64,000 bases of DNA from an uncultured Collinsella sp. (GTDB lineage Bacteria > Actinomycetota > Coriobacteriia > Coriobacteriales > Coriobacteriaceae), in assembly GCA_900757615.1 (NCBI GenBank), contig CAAEON010000046.1:9608-73607 (forward strand). Reading direction: 5' to 3'. The position numbers and the translations under genes are program-made. Under the pieces are notes generated by a model. That model did not search any database. It saw nothing but the letters and a program-made list of their open reading frames with translations, and had not been told where the DNA came from. Below, piece after piece: positions 7,726 through 17,053 of this stretch. Every line of letters begins with the position of its first letter. The stretch's first letter is position 1.

Positions 7726-8648
7726 AGCTCCACCCGCATAATGCGCCGGATAACCACCAGGGCAACGGCGTTGAGGGCAAGACCCAGCACCACAGCGCCC
7801 GCGCCGGCAGGCGTCGCAAGACCGCGACGAAAATCTGCCGAAAGCAGCGCCAACACCGCGCACATGCCCGCCGGCATCGCCGCGACCATATGCGCAGACA
7901 TGCGAGCCTGCGACGTCTTAACATCCAGGCGGCGCTTGAGCTCAATGCGCTCCCCCACCATGCTCGACGCCTCGGACAGTAAGTCGGCAAGCGGAGCGCC
8001 GGTGCGCTGAGACACCTTAAGCGCCAAGGTCACAAGCGAAAGACCGGGGGCGTCGATACGCACGAGCAAGTCATCGAGCGCGTCGGTCGCCGAGATGCCG
8101 CAATCGATCGCCGCCGCCACCCGCAAAAACTCGGTATGCACTGGCTCTTGCGCATGAGCGCCCACAAAGCGCATGCCCTGGGCCAGCGAATGTCCCGAGG
8201 CAAGCGACATGGAAAGTGCGGTAAACGCCTCGGGCATTGCCTCTTCTGCATCGTGTTGCTCGCGCCGGCTCTCAAAGCCATCCCGAGCGGCACCAACGGC
8301 AAACGGAGCAACAAGTCCCAAGGCAAATCCGAGGGGCGATAACGACACCATCGTTAGTAAAACGCAGCAGAGACCGCTCGATAGCAGCAGAAACGCCAAA
8401 CGTCCCGAAGCATCTTCGATCACGAGGCCAAGGCGATGCGCCGGAGCCAGCGATGCCCACGAACGGGCGATCTTTTTCAGCAGATCGTTTTCCACCAGCT
8501 CACGCGGCAGCTTCTCTGCCACCGTCTCGAGCGCCTGACGTGCCAGCTCCGCCGGCGGTACCTGCGGCACACGAGGTTCCGCCCCGCACGCCGTCGCGAC
8601 AGAAAGCCCTGCCAAGCCCCCTACGACGAGGGGCACAGTGATCTCCAT
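7722..8648 (-). CDS. tadB: Tad inner-membrane platform protein TadB
   Basis: The 308-residue protein has an N-terminal hydrophobic segment, then a pair of membrane helices near 85-115, a T2SF domain (EAMPEAFTALSMSLASGHSL, later LVTLALKVSQRTGAPLADLL) and C-terminal helices. This is the usual TadB arrangement. It forms the membrane platform of the pilus machine with TadC. It begins within the last 28 bases of tadA. Confidence 0.87.
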   Translation of the reverse strand: MEITVPLVVGGLAGLSVATACGAEPRVPQVPPAELARQALETVAEKLPRELVENDLLKKIARSWASLAPAHRLGLVIEDASGRLAFLLLSSGLCCVLLTMVSLSPLGFALGLVAPFAVGAARDGFESRREQHDAEEAMPEAFTALSMSLASGHSLAQGMRFVGAHAQEPVHTEFLRVAAAIDCGISATDALDDLLVRIDAPGLSLVTLALKVSQRTGAPLADLLSEASSMVGERIELKRRLDVKTSQARMSAHMVAAMPAGMCAVLALLSADFRRGLATPAGAGAVVLGLALNAVALVVIRRIMRVEL

Positions 8649-9949
8649 TCGTCCACCTCCTCTTGTGTGAGCGTCCCCGACCGCAGGCCTTCTGCGATAA
8701 ACGGCGGCTCGCGGTCAAGCGTCCAGGTGCGCTCGGCGGCATCGAACGTCACATAGCGCTCGAGCTCTACGCCGCCCGATGCGGCGCGTCGCACCCCCGA
8801 ATACGAGGAGACGAAACGCCTGCCATCGGCGTGACGCTCGGACATCACGATGCCGTCGAGCGCCATGGCAATCTGCTCCTCGATGAGCTCGCTCGGCAGA
8901 TCGATGCCATAACGTGCAAGCAACGTCAGACGCACCACGGTCTCCTGTTCTGAACCCGCATGAAGTGTGGTGAGCGACCCGTCGTGGCCCGTGTTCATGG
9001 CCTGCAACATGTCGCAGCACTCGGCACCGCGCACCTCGCCCACCACGATGCGGTCGGGGCGCATGCGCAGGGCATTAGTTACCAGGTCGCGGATCGTCAC
9101 CGCGCCCTCGCCCTCAATTGAAGCCTCGCGCGCCTCTAGGCGCACCACGTGCGGATGATGTGCAAACTTGAGCTCAGCAGAGTCCTCGATCGTCACGATG
9201 CGCTCGCCGGTGGAAATCTCACATGACAACGCGTTGAGCAGGGTGGTCTTACCAGATCCCGTGCCTCCCGCAACCGCCAGGTCCTGTCGCAGCGACACCG
9301 CACACGACAGCAGCTGCGCATACCAAAGCGGCAGCGACCCCAGCCCCACAAGCTCGTCCAGCGAGCAGATACGGTCCGAGAACTTTCGGATGGTGAGAAT
9401 CGGTCCGTCAATCGCCACAGGCGGAATCACCGCGTTGACGCGATAGCCCGTTTTGAGGCGGGCGTTGACGATGGGGCTGCGCTCGTCGATACGGCGACCA
9501 AGTGGCGAGATAATGCGGTCGATAAGCACACGGATCTGCTCATCATCCTCAAACGCATGCTCGATGGGGTACAAGACGCCGCCGCGTTCAAAGAAAGCCG
9601 AGCGGCAGCCGTTGATCATGATCTCGGTAACGGTGTCGTCCTCGATGAGCGGCTGCAACGGCCCCAAGCCCACCACGTCATCCAAAATCTCGTCGATGAT
9701 GGTCTCGCGCTCGGGCGTCGCGAGATCGGTCGGCTCCTCAACATTGAGCGCCGCCTCCACCGCAGGACGCAATTCCGAGCGGGCAAGTGCCGGGTCGATA
9801 TAGGCGCTGATACGCGCCACTTCGTCGTAACCCATGCGGTCCATCACGGCGCGCTTGGTGCGTCGTTTCACGGCGCGGCGACGCCCCGCATCTACAGGCG
9901 CTGCCGCCGCCGCAGCGCCGGCAGCCTTAATCCTCGTTTGCAGGCTCAT
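8621..9949 (-). CDS. tadA: Tad pilus assembly ATPase TadA/CpaF
   Basis: TadA is the hexameric secretion ATPase that powers polymerisation of the Flp pilus. The 442-residue protein has the expected CpaF features: an N-terminal regulatory region, the [18 protein letters not shown] segment near residue 108, Walker [13 protein letters not shown] at 228-239, an Asp box around [12 protein letters not shown], and [19 protein letters not shown] with Walker B, followed by a His box [14 protein letters not shown]. The length is typical. Its ATG overlaps the TGA of tadZ. Confidence 0.95.
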   Translation of the reverse strand: MSLQTRIKAAGAAAAAAPVDAGRRRAVKRRTKRAVMDRMGYDEVARISAYIDPALARSELRPAVEAALNVEEPTDLATPERETIIDEILDDVVGLGPLQPLIEDDTVTEIMINGCRSAFFERGGVLYPIEHAFEDDEQIRVLIDRIISPLGRRIDERSPIVNARLKTGYRVNAVIPPVAIDGPILTIRKFSDRICSLDELVGLGSLPLWYAQLLSCAVSLRQDLAVAGGTGSGKTTLLNALSCEISTGERIVTIEDSAELKFAHHPHVVRLEAREASIEGEGAVTIRDLVTNALRMRPDRIVVGEVRGAECCDMLQAMNTGHDGSLTTLHAGSEQETVVRLTLLARYGIDLPSELIEEQIAMALDGIVMSERHADGRRFVSSYSGVRRAASGGVELERYVTFDAAERTWTLDREPPFIAEGLRSGTLTQEEVDEWRSLCPSS

Positions 9950-11595
9950 CGCTGATCACCCTCGCGCGACCAGGGAAGGCGGATACGCGGGCGTTCGGTG
10001 CGCGTTGCACGGTCGGCGACCATATCGCTCCAAGGGCCGACGGCGCACCCCAGTTCCACGAGCATCTCGCGCGTGGCCTCGCGCACGCTAGTCGCAAAAG
10101 CGCTGGTCTGCCCCACTGCCTCGTCAGCGCGCCCAAACGCCATGAGCGCGGCGAGATCCTGCCCGCCATCGGCGATACGAATCTTGGAGCTTAACGCACA
10201 GGCAATCTCAAAGCGCATGGCGACGTCCTCGTCTGCCCCGCGCGCACCGAACCGGTTGAACACGGCGCTCATGCGCGTGCGCGGCACACCTACTCGACCT
10301 GCCAGTTCAATGACGCGCGATGCCGATGCCGCGGACGACACCGCCGCATCGCCAACGACCAGGCAACGGTCGCTCGCCGCCACCGCAGCCGCCACGGCGT
10401 CGCCCCAAAAGACCGAGGTATCGATAAAGACCACGTCGGATTCGCGACGCAGAACATCAAGCAGTAGCTCCACCGGACGCGCCATGAGCTCGGCTTGCTC
10501 GGGCGCTGCGACGGGACCCCAGAGCGTAACGCCCGGTGCCACGCGCATCGATGTGGCTACGATATCCGGCTCGGTGAGCGTGCCCGCCGCCGACGGCTCG
10601 ATAAGTGCCGCCATATCGCGCGGAGCATCGACGCCTAACAAGTCGTAAAGGTTTCCAAACATCAGGTCCAGGTCGAGCACGGCGGCACGCAAGCCCAACA
10701 GCGACGATGTGTGTGCCATGGTGGCAACGATCGTCGACTTGCCGCAACCGCCCGAACCCGAAATGGCGCAGATGACCGGAGCTCGATGCGGCGAAGCGGC
10801 AGCGTCTGCCGGCGGCATCGGAGGCGGCGGGGCGGGCATCGGTGACAGCGTCCCCGTCTCCCCCGCCGCAACCACGTGCTGCGTCCAAGCCGGCATGGCT
10901 GCTTGTTCGGTCTGCGAGGCAGGCTCGTTCTGCGCAATCTGCTCATGCTGCATCAGCGACAACTCGCCGCACCCGGCAAAGCCCTCAACTTCATCGAGTT
11001 CATCCGCCAGATTCACGCCGTGCACGTATCCCATATCTACAGCCGGGGAATCGCCAGCATGCTGCGCCGGCCCTCCAGCGTCATCGTATACAAGGGGGTT
11101 CCGGGGGCGCCGACCATGCTCGGCTTCCGCTTTTCCATAATCATCAACACGCGGGCCTCTTGTAGCGCGAGGCGCCCCGGGTTCCCTATCAACAAAAGCA
11201 TCGGGCTCAATCGTCATGCTCCGATCGGAATCAACCGCTCCCTCGCCCGCGCGCCCGTTGCCGCATATACTGTGTGCAGCGATGACCTCGGTCGCCCCCG
11301 CGCGAAACAGCCCCTCGATATCCGACGGATCGAGCGCTTCTATCAACACGACCACGCGACTCACGCGGCCTTCGGCCGTCAAGCGCGCAACAGTCTTGCG
11401 CACATCTTCGGTATCAAACAGAGACGCCGCGATGATGGCAGCCCCGCGGCGCGACGGAAACGCCCGCGCCATGGAAACCAGCCCGTCCAGGTCACCCACG
11501 CGAAGCACCTGTGCACCCACATCACGGCCCTCGACTTCCCGCTGCAACAGCCCGTAATCGCCGCACGCGCAGCACGCAAGCCAGATCGCCTTCAT
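9946..11595 (-). CDS. tadZ: TadZ/CpaE-like pilus localisation ATPase
   Basis: TadZ/CpaE proteins are MinD/ParA-family ATPases that place the pilus machine at the pole. The protein (549 residues from ATG 11595; a GTG at 11598 is also possible) has an N-terminal receiver-like region, a long low-complexity, proline-rich linker to about residue 270, and a C-terminal ATPase domain with the deviant Walker A ISGSGGCGKST near 279-289 and FIDTSVFWGDAVAAA as Walker B region. It overlaps cpaB by one base and tadA by four. The linker is longer than in many relatives. Confidence 0.87.
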   Translation of the reverse strand: MKAIWLACCACGDYGLLQREVEGRDVGAQVLRVGDLDGLVSMARAFPSRRGAAIIAASLFDTEDVRKTVARLTAEGRVSRVVVLIEALDPSDIEGLFRAGATEVIAAHSICGNGRAGEGAVDSDRSMTIEPDAFVDREPGAPRATRGPRVDDYGKAEAEHGRRPRNPLVYDDAGGPAQHAGDSPAVDMGYVHGVNLADELDEVEGFAGCGELSLMQHEQIAQNEPASQTEQAAMPAWTQHVVAAGETGTLSPMPAPPPPMPPADAAASPHRAPVICAISGSGGCGKSTIVATMAHTSSLLGLRAAVLDLDLMFGNLYDLLGVDAPRDMAALIEPSAAGTLTEPDIVATSMRVAPGVTLWGPVAAPEQAELMARPVELLLDVLRRESDVVFIDTSVFWGDAVAAAVAASDRCLVVGDAAVSSAASASRVIELAGRVGVPRTRMSAVFNRFGARGADEDVAMRFEIACALSSKIRIADGGQDLAALMAFGRADEAVGQTSAFATSVREATREMLVELGCAVGPWSDMVADRATRTERPRIRLPWSREGDQR

Positions 11596-12254
11596 CACTC
11601 GTCGCCTCCGCTCTTTTTGCCGCGCGCCGTGGCGGGAATCGTCAAGCTGACCGTTCCCTTGCCCGAGGCTCCCAGCAGTTCCTTGACGTCTTCGGGGTCA
11701 GCCGCCAGCGTCACCCATTCGATCTTGCCCTCGCGCGTGGCACCGGAATCCTCACTGGTATCGATCACGTGCGCGCCGCACAGCCGATCGGTCACGCCGT
11801 CCTTTTGCACGTACACGTCCACGTAGCTGCCCACGCCCGTGGCACCGCCGACCGAGTGCTCGGCATCGACCGCCACCGAAACGGCAACCTTGCCCTTAGC
11901 CACCTCGAGCTTGCGGCTCTCGGCCTTGGTGTAGACATTGCAGATCACGGCGTTTTTGGGAATACGCGAAGTCGTCACGTCGCCGCGCACCTGGCGCAGC
12001 TCGGTCGCTGCGTCACGCGGCAGCAGGCTCGTCAGCCATTCCTGGGTTATGACATTGGTCTCATCGAGGGTCTCGCCCACATCGATATCGCGCGCCGCGA
12101 CGCAAACCTCGACGCGATCGCCACCGTACTTGGCCAAGGTCTCAGCCTGGACCTGTTCGGCTTGCGAGCGGATCGACGAGCCGTAAACCATGCAGAGCAG
12201 AGCAGCGAGCACGCCCGCGACCAGACTGATGGCGATGCGCTTGCTCTTGTTCAC
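11595..12254 (-). CDS. cpaB: Flp pilus assembly protein CpaB/RcpC
   Basis: The protein has one N-terminal signal anchor (RIAISLVAGVLAALLCMVYG) followed by a SAF domain with the characteristic VCVAARDIDVGETL and later IPKNAVICNVYT, then a C-terminal RcpC-like domain (KVAVSVAVDAEHSVGGATGV). CpaB/RcpC sits in the envelope and helps form the pilus exit structure. GTG at 12254 is preferred to the upstream ATG at 12269 because AGAGGAG lies at the right distance before it. It is the first gene of the tad operon; 250 bases without a gene precede it. Confidence 0.83.
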   Translation of the reverse strand: MNKSKRIAISLVAGVLAALLCMVYGSSIRSQAEQVQAETLAKYGGDRVEVCVAARDIDVGETLDETNVITQEWLTSLLPRDAATELRQVRGDVTTSRIPKNAVICNVYTKAESRKLEVAKGKVAVSVAVDAEHSVGGATGVGSYVDVYVQKDGVTDRLCGAHVIDTSEDSGATREGKIEWVTLAADPEDVKELLGASGKGTVSLTIPATARGKKSGGDE

Positions 12255-12351
12255 GGCCGCTCCTCTCATGGCAGTGCCGGGCGAATGCCCGTACCACCAT
12301 TGTCTGAGCGGTCAGAGTGCAAAGCGGCGCAATCGCAATCTTGGTTTTCGA

Positions 12352-12416
12352 TGTCAAACCAATCGCTGACCAAAAGCTGACCAGCCCGTCAAGCTCGTGG
12401 CAAGGTTTTGGTCAGC
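12352..12416 (-). promoter_or_regulatory. Promoter/operator-like region ahead of the tad operon
   Basis: An 11-bp perfect inverted repeat, GCTGACCAAAA at 12365-12375 and TTTTGGTCAGC at 12406-12416, flanks a 30-base spacer. A minus-strand TTGACA is at 12352-12357, with only a weak -10 downstream. The region could be the control site for the tad operon, whose first gene starts about 100 bases downstream. No other feature is seen in the 253-base gap except the rsgA terminator. Confidence 0.45.
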
Positions 12417-12454
12417 ACGTCAGCAAACTGTATGTTTCGAAGCTTTTCCGCAGC

Positions 12455-12490
12455 AAAAAAAGCCGTCTCCCGAACAGTTGGGAGACGGCT
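12455..12490 (-). terminator. Intrinsic terminator of rsgA
   Basis: AGCCGTCTCCC pairs with GGGAGACGGCT around an 8-base loop (12461-12490). On the minus strand it is followed by a T run read from plus-strand A residues at 12455-12460. It lies 18 bases after the rsgA stop. Confidence 0.9.
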
Positions 12491-12507
12491 GTCATAGGAA
12501 AAATCAA

Positions 12508-13692
12508 TTACAGATGGACATCGGGATCGAGCATTTGAGCGCTCACGCGCATGGATGACGCCAGGTTTTGGAACGTTTCCAGACGCAGGCTATCGATCTG
12601 CCCGGCGTCCTCGGCCTCGCGAACGGCGCAGCCCGGCTCATGGGTATGCGTGCAATCGCCAAACCGGCACGCGCGCGATGCCTCGACAATCTCGGGGAAA
12701 GCGCGCGCCAGACCCCGCTCGTGACCCACGAGCGGCAGGCTGCGCAGGCCCGGGGCATCGGCGATCACGCCGGCGTCGCCCGGCAGTGCCACCATCACGC
12801 GCGCGACGGTAGTGTGACGGCCCTGATCGTCGCGTTCGCGCACACCGCCGGTCGCCAACGTATCGTGGCCCAGCAGCGCATTGAGCAGCGTCGACTTGCC
12901 GGCACCCGACTCGCCCAGAATCATGGCGCAGCTCCCGGCGGGCACGCAGGCACGGACCTCGTCCAGGCCGCGGCCCTCGGCAGAGGACGTCACGATCACA
13001 CGCACGTCCGGACCCACCAGGCGGCGCGCGCGGTCCAGATCGCGCTCGAGCTCCTCGGCATCGCAGCGATCAGCTTTGGTGAGTACCACCACCGGCTCGG
13101 CATCGCAGTCGAGCGCCAACACCAGCGAGCGCGCCACGCGGTCGAGCAGCACCTCACCGGCACCGAGCGCCTGCACGATTAGCACGCTATCCACGTTGGA
13201 GCAGAGCACCTGGCGCTCTCCGCGGGCACGGCCGCGCCAACGCTCAAAGCTCGTACGGCGCGGCAGCACGCATTCAATCACGCCCATATCGTGCCCGGGA
13301 GCGCGGCGCACCGCCACACGATCGCCCACGGCAGGCAGCAGGACCTCGTCCCCACCGCGCGACTTGGCAAATCCCACGGCATGCTCGGCGCGGAAGGTAT
13401 CGTCGGCAGTCGCCACCAGCGGAAACCCACGATCCAAGCGCACCACGGCGCCAAGTTGCATCTGCTCGGGCTCCTCGGCATGTGCGCAGAAATCATCAAA
13501 GGCAGCCTGCTGAGCTTCATCGACCGGCAGGTCATCAAACGCCGGAACATCCTGCAGCGCGTCAAGCCCCGGTACACTCGCCAGCAACTCCTCAGCAGAT
13601 GCAGGGGGTTCGGTCGCGAGCTTCCGACGACGATCGCGCTTAGCCCGCGCCCCCGTCGTCTTTTTCTTCGCTTTAGCCTTAGCCTTGCCCAC
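12508..13692 (-). CDS. rsgA: Ribosome small-subunit-dependent GTPase RsgA
   Basis: RsgA is a circularly permuted GTPase that checks late 30S subunit maturation. The permuted order is visible: G4 VVLTKADR comes before the P-loop GESGAGKSTLLNALLG, followed by G3 region IADAPGLRSLPL. The C terminus has the zinc motif CRFGDCTHTHEPGCAV. The N terminus is long and lysine-rich (GKAKAKAKKKTTGARAKRDR), with an OB-fold afterwards. GTG at 13692 is chosen because GGGAGG lies six bases before it; the upstream ATG at 13794 has no such support. The product is about 394 residues. Confidence 0.93.
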   Translation of the reverse strand: MGKAKAKAKKKTTGARAKRDRRRKLATEPPASAEELLASVPGLDALQDVPAFDDLPVDEAQQAAFDDFCAHAEEPEQMQLGAVVRLDRGFPLVATADDTFRAEHAVGFAKSRGGDEVLLPAVGDRVAVRRAPGHDMGVIECVLPRRTSFERWRGRARGERQVLCSNVDSVLIVQALGAGEVLLDRVARSLVLALDCDAEPVVVLTKADRCDAEELERDLDRARRLVGPDVRVIVTSSAEGRGLDEVRACVPAGSCAMILGESGAGKSTLLNALLGHDTLATGGVRERDDQGRHTTVARVMVALPGDAGVIADAPGLRSLPLVGHERGLARAFPEIVEASRACRFGDCTHTHEPGCAVREAEDAGQIDSLRLETFQNLASSMRVSAQMLDPDVHL

Positions 13693-13816
13693 AGATGCCT
13701 CCCAGCACAAAACCACACAACTGAGCAGGTATTTTAAATCAAAAAGAGCTGGCCGGGCAAAGCCCGACCAGCTCACAAACTTTCCCTCAGCCAATGGTCC
13801 CGAGAGGTTATCCGAA

Positions 13817-13907
13817 GGCCCGCCCGCCGGGAGGGGTTTCTTCCGAGCGATCCCGCAGCGCGAAGCGCGAGGACCAGCGAGGAAGAAACCCCGCAGTCGG
13901 TCGGGCC
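13817..13907. repeat. Structured repeat element A, copy 1 (after the P-type ATPase)
   Basis: A multi-tier inverted repeat lies between the ATPase stop and the rsgA start. GGCCCG (13817) pairs with CGGGCC (13902), GGGGTTTCTTCC (13833-13844) pairs perfectly with GGAAGAAACCCC (13881-13892), and an inner hairpin GCGC-GAA-GCGC sits at 13858-13868. The inner part, ATCCCGCAG...CGAAG...GCGAGGAC, is shared with the element at 22574-22668 while the stems differ in sequence. Conserved loops with changing stems suggest a structured RNA. It could also end transcription of the ATPase gene, although no clear T run is present. Confidence 0.7.
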
Positions 13908-13930
13908 GGTGGGAAGGATGGCCTTTCGAC

Positions 13931-16612
13931 CTACTCCTTCTCGACCGCGCGCATGATCGCCTTGTAGATCTCCATCAGCGGGATGATCAGGAAGGCCAGG
14001 CCCAGGGCAGCGACAACGCCCTTGAGCTCAAGCGTCACGGGGCCAAAGAACATCTCGGCAAGCGTCGGCTGCACGGTCACGATCACCGTCAGCACCAGTG
14101 CCAGCGCGGCGGAAGCCCACAGCCACTTGTTCTGCTTCTTCATGGTGAACAGCGACGCACGACGGCTGCGCATATTGAAGCAGTGGAAAATCTCGACCAT
14201 GTTGAGCGTGATGAACGCCATCATCACGCCTTCCTCATCGGCATTGCCGGCGATCATATCGGCGATGTGGATGTAGCCCATGTCAAAGTACACGCCCACA
14301 AAGAAGCTCGCCAGCACCAGCGCGGTGATGATTAGGCCCTGGACCACGCAGTCCAGACCCATATGTCCGGCAAAGACACCGTCCTTGGCGTTGCGCGGCT
14401 TGCGCTTCATGATGTCGCCCTCGGCATCCTCCATGCCCAGCGCGAGCGCGGGGAAGCAGTCGGTGACCAGGTTCACCCACAGCAGCTGCACCGGCTGGAA
14501 GATGGTAAAGCCGATGAGCGTGGCGATAAACACCGAGAACACCTCGGCAAGGTTGGCCGAAAGCAGGAACTGGATGACCTTGCGGATGTTGTCGTAGATG
14601 CGACGACCCTCTTCGCAGGCGCCGATGATGGTAGCGAAGTTGTCATCGGCAAGTACCATGTCGGCGACGTTCTTGGTGACGTCGGTACCGGTGATGCCCA
14701 TACCAACGCCAATGTCGGCGCGCTTGATGGACGGGGCGTCGTTGACGCCGTCGCCCGTCATGGCCACGATCTGGTCGCGCGACTTCCAGGCCTCGACGAT
14801 GCGTGTCTTGTGCTCGGGCTGGACGCGGGCGTACACGCCGTAGTCCTCGATGTGCGCGTCGAGTTCCTCGTCGCTCATGCGATCGAGGTCGGCACCGGTG
14901 ATGGCCTGGCTGCGATCGGCGACGATGCCCAGCTGCTTGGCGATGGCCACGGCGGTGTCGATGTGGTCGCCCGTGATCATGACGGTGCGGATACCGGCGT
15001 CGTGCGCCTCGTGGATAGCGTCGGCCACCTCGGGACGGACCGGGTCGATCATGCCGGACAGGCCACAGAAGACCAGGTCATGCTCGAGCGCAGCGGGGCT
15101 GCAGTCGTCGGGAACCTCGGTGTAGGTGCGGCTTGCCAGCGCCAGTACGCGCAGGGCCTCGTCGGCCATGGCCTTGTTGGCCGCCACGAGCTCGGCGCGG
15201 CGCTCCTCGGTCAGGGGGACGACCTTATCGCCCTCGTAGATATGGGTGCACAGGCCGATCACCACGTCGGGCGCACCCTTGGTGTACTGCTCGTACTCGC
15301 CATCCAGGGTCTCGACGACCACGGACATCATCTTGCGGCCCGAGTCAAACGGGGCCTCGCCCACGCGCGGATGCTCGGCAGTCAGGCCAGTGAGGCCCGC
15401 CTTGCCGGCGTCGTTGACGAGCGCGCACTCAGTCGGCTCGCCCACGGCCTCGCCCAGCTCCTCGTCCCACTGAGCATCGGAGCACAGCGCCATGCCGGCC
15501 AGGAACTTCTCCTTGGGCGCAGCGAGCTCGTGCTTGACGACGGTCATCTTGTTCTGGGTAAGGGTACCGGTCTTGTCGGAGCAGATGGTCTGCGTGCAGC
15601 CAAGGGTCTCGACGGCAGAGAGCTTGCGGATAATCGCCTGGCGCTTGGCCATCTTGGTCACGCCGAGCGAAAGGACGATGGTCACGACGGCGACCAGGCC
15701 CTCGGGAATGGCGGCGACGGCAAGCGAGACGGCGACCATAAAGGTGTCGAGCAGGGCAGTCGGGTCGGTGAGGACATTGCCCACGCCGTGGCGGAGGATG
15801 TCAACGCCAAAGATCACGACGCAGATGACGATCACCATAATGGTAAGGATGCGGCTGAGCTCGGCGAGCTTCACCTGCAACGGCGTGAGCTCCTCCTTGG
15901 CCTCGGCCAGGGCGCCGGCGATCTTACCCATCTCGGTGTTCATGCCGGTGCCGACCACGACGGCGCGGCCACGGCCGTATACCACGGTGGAACCCATGTA
16001 GCACATGTTCTTGCGGTCGCCGAGCGGCACGTCATCGGTGCCCGCGGCAAGCTCGATCACGTTGGCGTGCTTCTCTACGGGCACGGACTCGCCGGTGAGC
16101 GCGGCCTCTTCGATCTTCATCGTGGCGCTCTCGAGCACGCGGCAGTCGGCCGGGACGGAGTCGCCCGCCTCGAGCATGATCACGTCGCCGGGCACGAGCT
16201 CGGCGCTCGGCAGGTGCACGAGCTTGCCGTCGCGCAGCACCTTGGACTGCGCCGCACTCATCTCCTGCAGGGCCTCGAGGGCCTCCTCGCTCTTGGCTTC
16301 CTGGACCACGCCCAGCACCGAGTTGACGATAACGACGAACATGATGATGGCAACATCGGCAAAGTCGAGCTCGCCCTTGACCATGCCCGTGAGCGCGCTG
16401 ATGACGGCGGCAACGATCAGCATGATGACCATGGGGTCGGCCATCTGCTCAAAGAAACGCTTCCACAGCGGCGTCTTCTCGGCTTCCTCGAGCTTGTTAG
16501 GGCCTGTCTTGGCCAGGCGCGACGACGCCTCACCAGTGCTCAGGCCGAGGTTCTCATCGACGCCTTGGTCGCTGAGTACCTCCGCCGCGGCGGACAGGTA
16601 TTCCTTTTGCAT
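13931..16612 (-). CDS. P2A-type cation-transporting ATPase (probably calcium)
   Basis: The 893-residue protein is a complete P-type ATPase. Seen in order: an N-terminal cytoplasmic region, TM1-2 near 60-105, the actuator TGES at 173-176, TM3-4 with AAIPEGL near 300, the phosphorylation site DKTGTLTQNK starting at D346, the nucleotide-binding domain, TGDGVNDAP in the P domain, and six C-terminal helices with LLWVNLVTDCFPALALG. The PEGL in TM4 and N-x-x-T-D in TM6 match SERCA/PMCA-type calcium pumps, so export of calcium (or manganese) is likely. AGGAGGG precedes the ATG. A long folded leader covers that site (see 16613-16740). Confidence 0.93.
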   Translation of the reverse strand: MQKEYLSAAAEVLSDQGVDENLGLSTGEASSRLAKTGPNKLEEAEKTPLWKRFFEQMADPMVIMLIVAAVISALTGMVKGELDFADVAIIMFVVIVNSVLGVVQEAKSEEALEALQEMSAAQSKVLRDGKLVHLPSAELVPGDVIMLEAGDSVPADCRVLESATMKIEEAALTGESVPVEKHANVIELAAGTDDVPLGDRKNMCYMGSTVVYGRGRAVVVGTGMNTEMGKIAGALAEAKEELTPLQVKLAELSRILTIMVIVICVVIFGVDILRHGVGNVLTDPTALLDTFMVAVSLAVAAIPEGLVAVVTIVLSLGVTKMAKRQAIIRKLSAVETLGCTQTICSDKTGTLTQNKMTVVKHELAAPKEKFLAGMALCSDAQWDEELGEAVGEPTECALVNDAGKAGLTGLTAEHPRVGEAPFDSGRKMMSVVVETLDGEYEQYTKGAPDVVIGLCTHIYEGDKVVPLTEERRAELVAANKAMADEALRVLALASRTYTEVPDDCSPAALEHDLVFCGLSGMIDPVRPEVADAIHEAHDAGIRTVMITGDHIDTAVAIAKQLGIVADRSQAITGADLDRMSDEELDAHIEDYGVYARVQPEHKTRIVEAWKSRDQIVAMTGDGVNDAPSIKRADIGVGMGITGTDVTKNVADMVLADDNFATIIGACEEGRRIYDNIRKVIQFLLSANLAEVFSVFIATLIGFTIFQPVQLLWVNLVTDCFPALALGMEDAEGDIMKRKPRNAKDGVFAGHMGLDCVVQGLIITALVLASFFVGVYFDMGYIHIADMIAGNADEEGVMMAFITLNMVEIFHCFNMRSRRASLFTMKKQNKWLWASAALALVLTVIVTVQPTLAEMFFGPVTLELKGVVAALGLAFLIIPLMEIYKAIMRAVEKE

Positions 16613-16740
16613 ATAGAGTCCCCTCCTGGGATTCGGGCCACTCAGCAGATTGATGCCCGATCATAATTCCCAGGAGAAGGGCAAGGGCTCATCAAGGCTG
16701 CCGTGCTGAGCGGCAGTTGATAGTGGGGCTATGGTACCCC
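16613..16740 (-). promoter_or_regulatory. Structured leader of the P-type ATPase gene, candidate translational riboswitch
   Basis: Read on the minus strand, the leader forms three helices. (1) GGGG/CCCC at 16725-16740. (2) Hairpin CTGCCG/CGGCAG (16698-16716) with loop CTCAGCA, extended by TCAA/TTGA. (3) A 9-bp stem in which bases 16668-16676 pair with 16623-16631, burying the Shine-Dalgarno AGGAGG, capped by CGGGC/GCCCG. The loop of helix 3 contains TGCTGAG, a perfect 7-base complement of the loop of helix 2. This supports a kissing-loop fold that controls ribosome access. No known riboswitch consensus was recognised. The remaining 16741-17053 holds AT-rich DNA and the pyk promoter. Confidence 0.65.
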
Positions 16741-16984
16741 AAAGCGACGCGTCTAGCCAAAACAATCCATTTGGAAATATGGTCCATAAGCAACGGTGCA
16801 GACCGTGTGATGCTCAACATTGATAAAACGCTTTTTCTTCGGCGCATCATCAAACTGAAATATCGCCCAGATAGCAGCGGTTAGAACGGTTGGTAAAAAT
16901 TTTGCATATACCGTTTTTCCGCAAAAAATGAACTTCTAATTCGGCATACGGTCGATTTTTAGGGGTATTCGGTCATCATTTCGT

Positions 16985-16990
16985 TATAAT
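16985..16990 (+). promoter_or_regulatory. -10 element of pyk
   Basis: A perfect TATAAT lies 63 bases ahead of the pyk start, in an AT-rich stretch. No good -35 is seen at 16-18 bases upstream, so an activator or an extended upstream region may be needed. Confidence 0.5.
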
Positions 16991-17053
16991 CATCTCAGTT
17001 TTATTTCTTATGGTTTATCTATCAGCGCAAGACGATGTCAGATGGAGGTCTGA

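Noticed and set aside
13693..13794. N-terminal extension of RsgA to the ATG at 13794
   Set aside because: The extra residues are hydrophobic and unlike the family, and GTG 13692 has a good Shine-Dalgarno.
14363..16666. A 767-codon open frame antisense to the P-type ATPase
   Set aside because: It is a composition shadow of the ATPase gene, which has all catalytic motifs.
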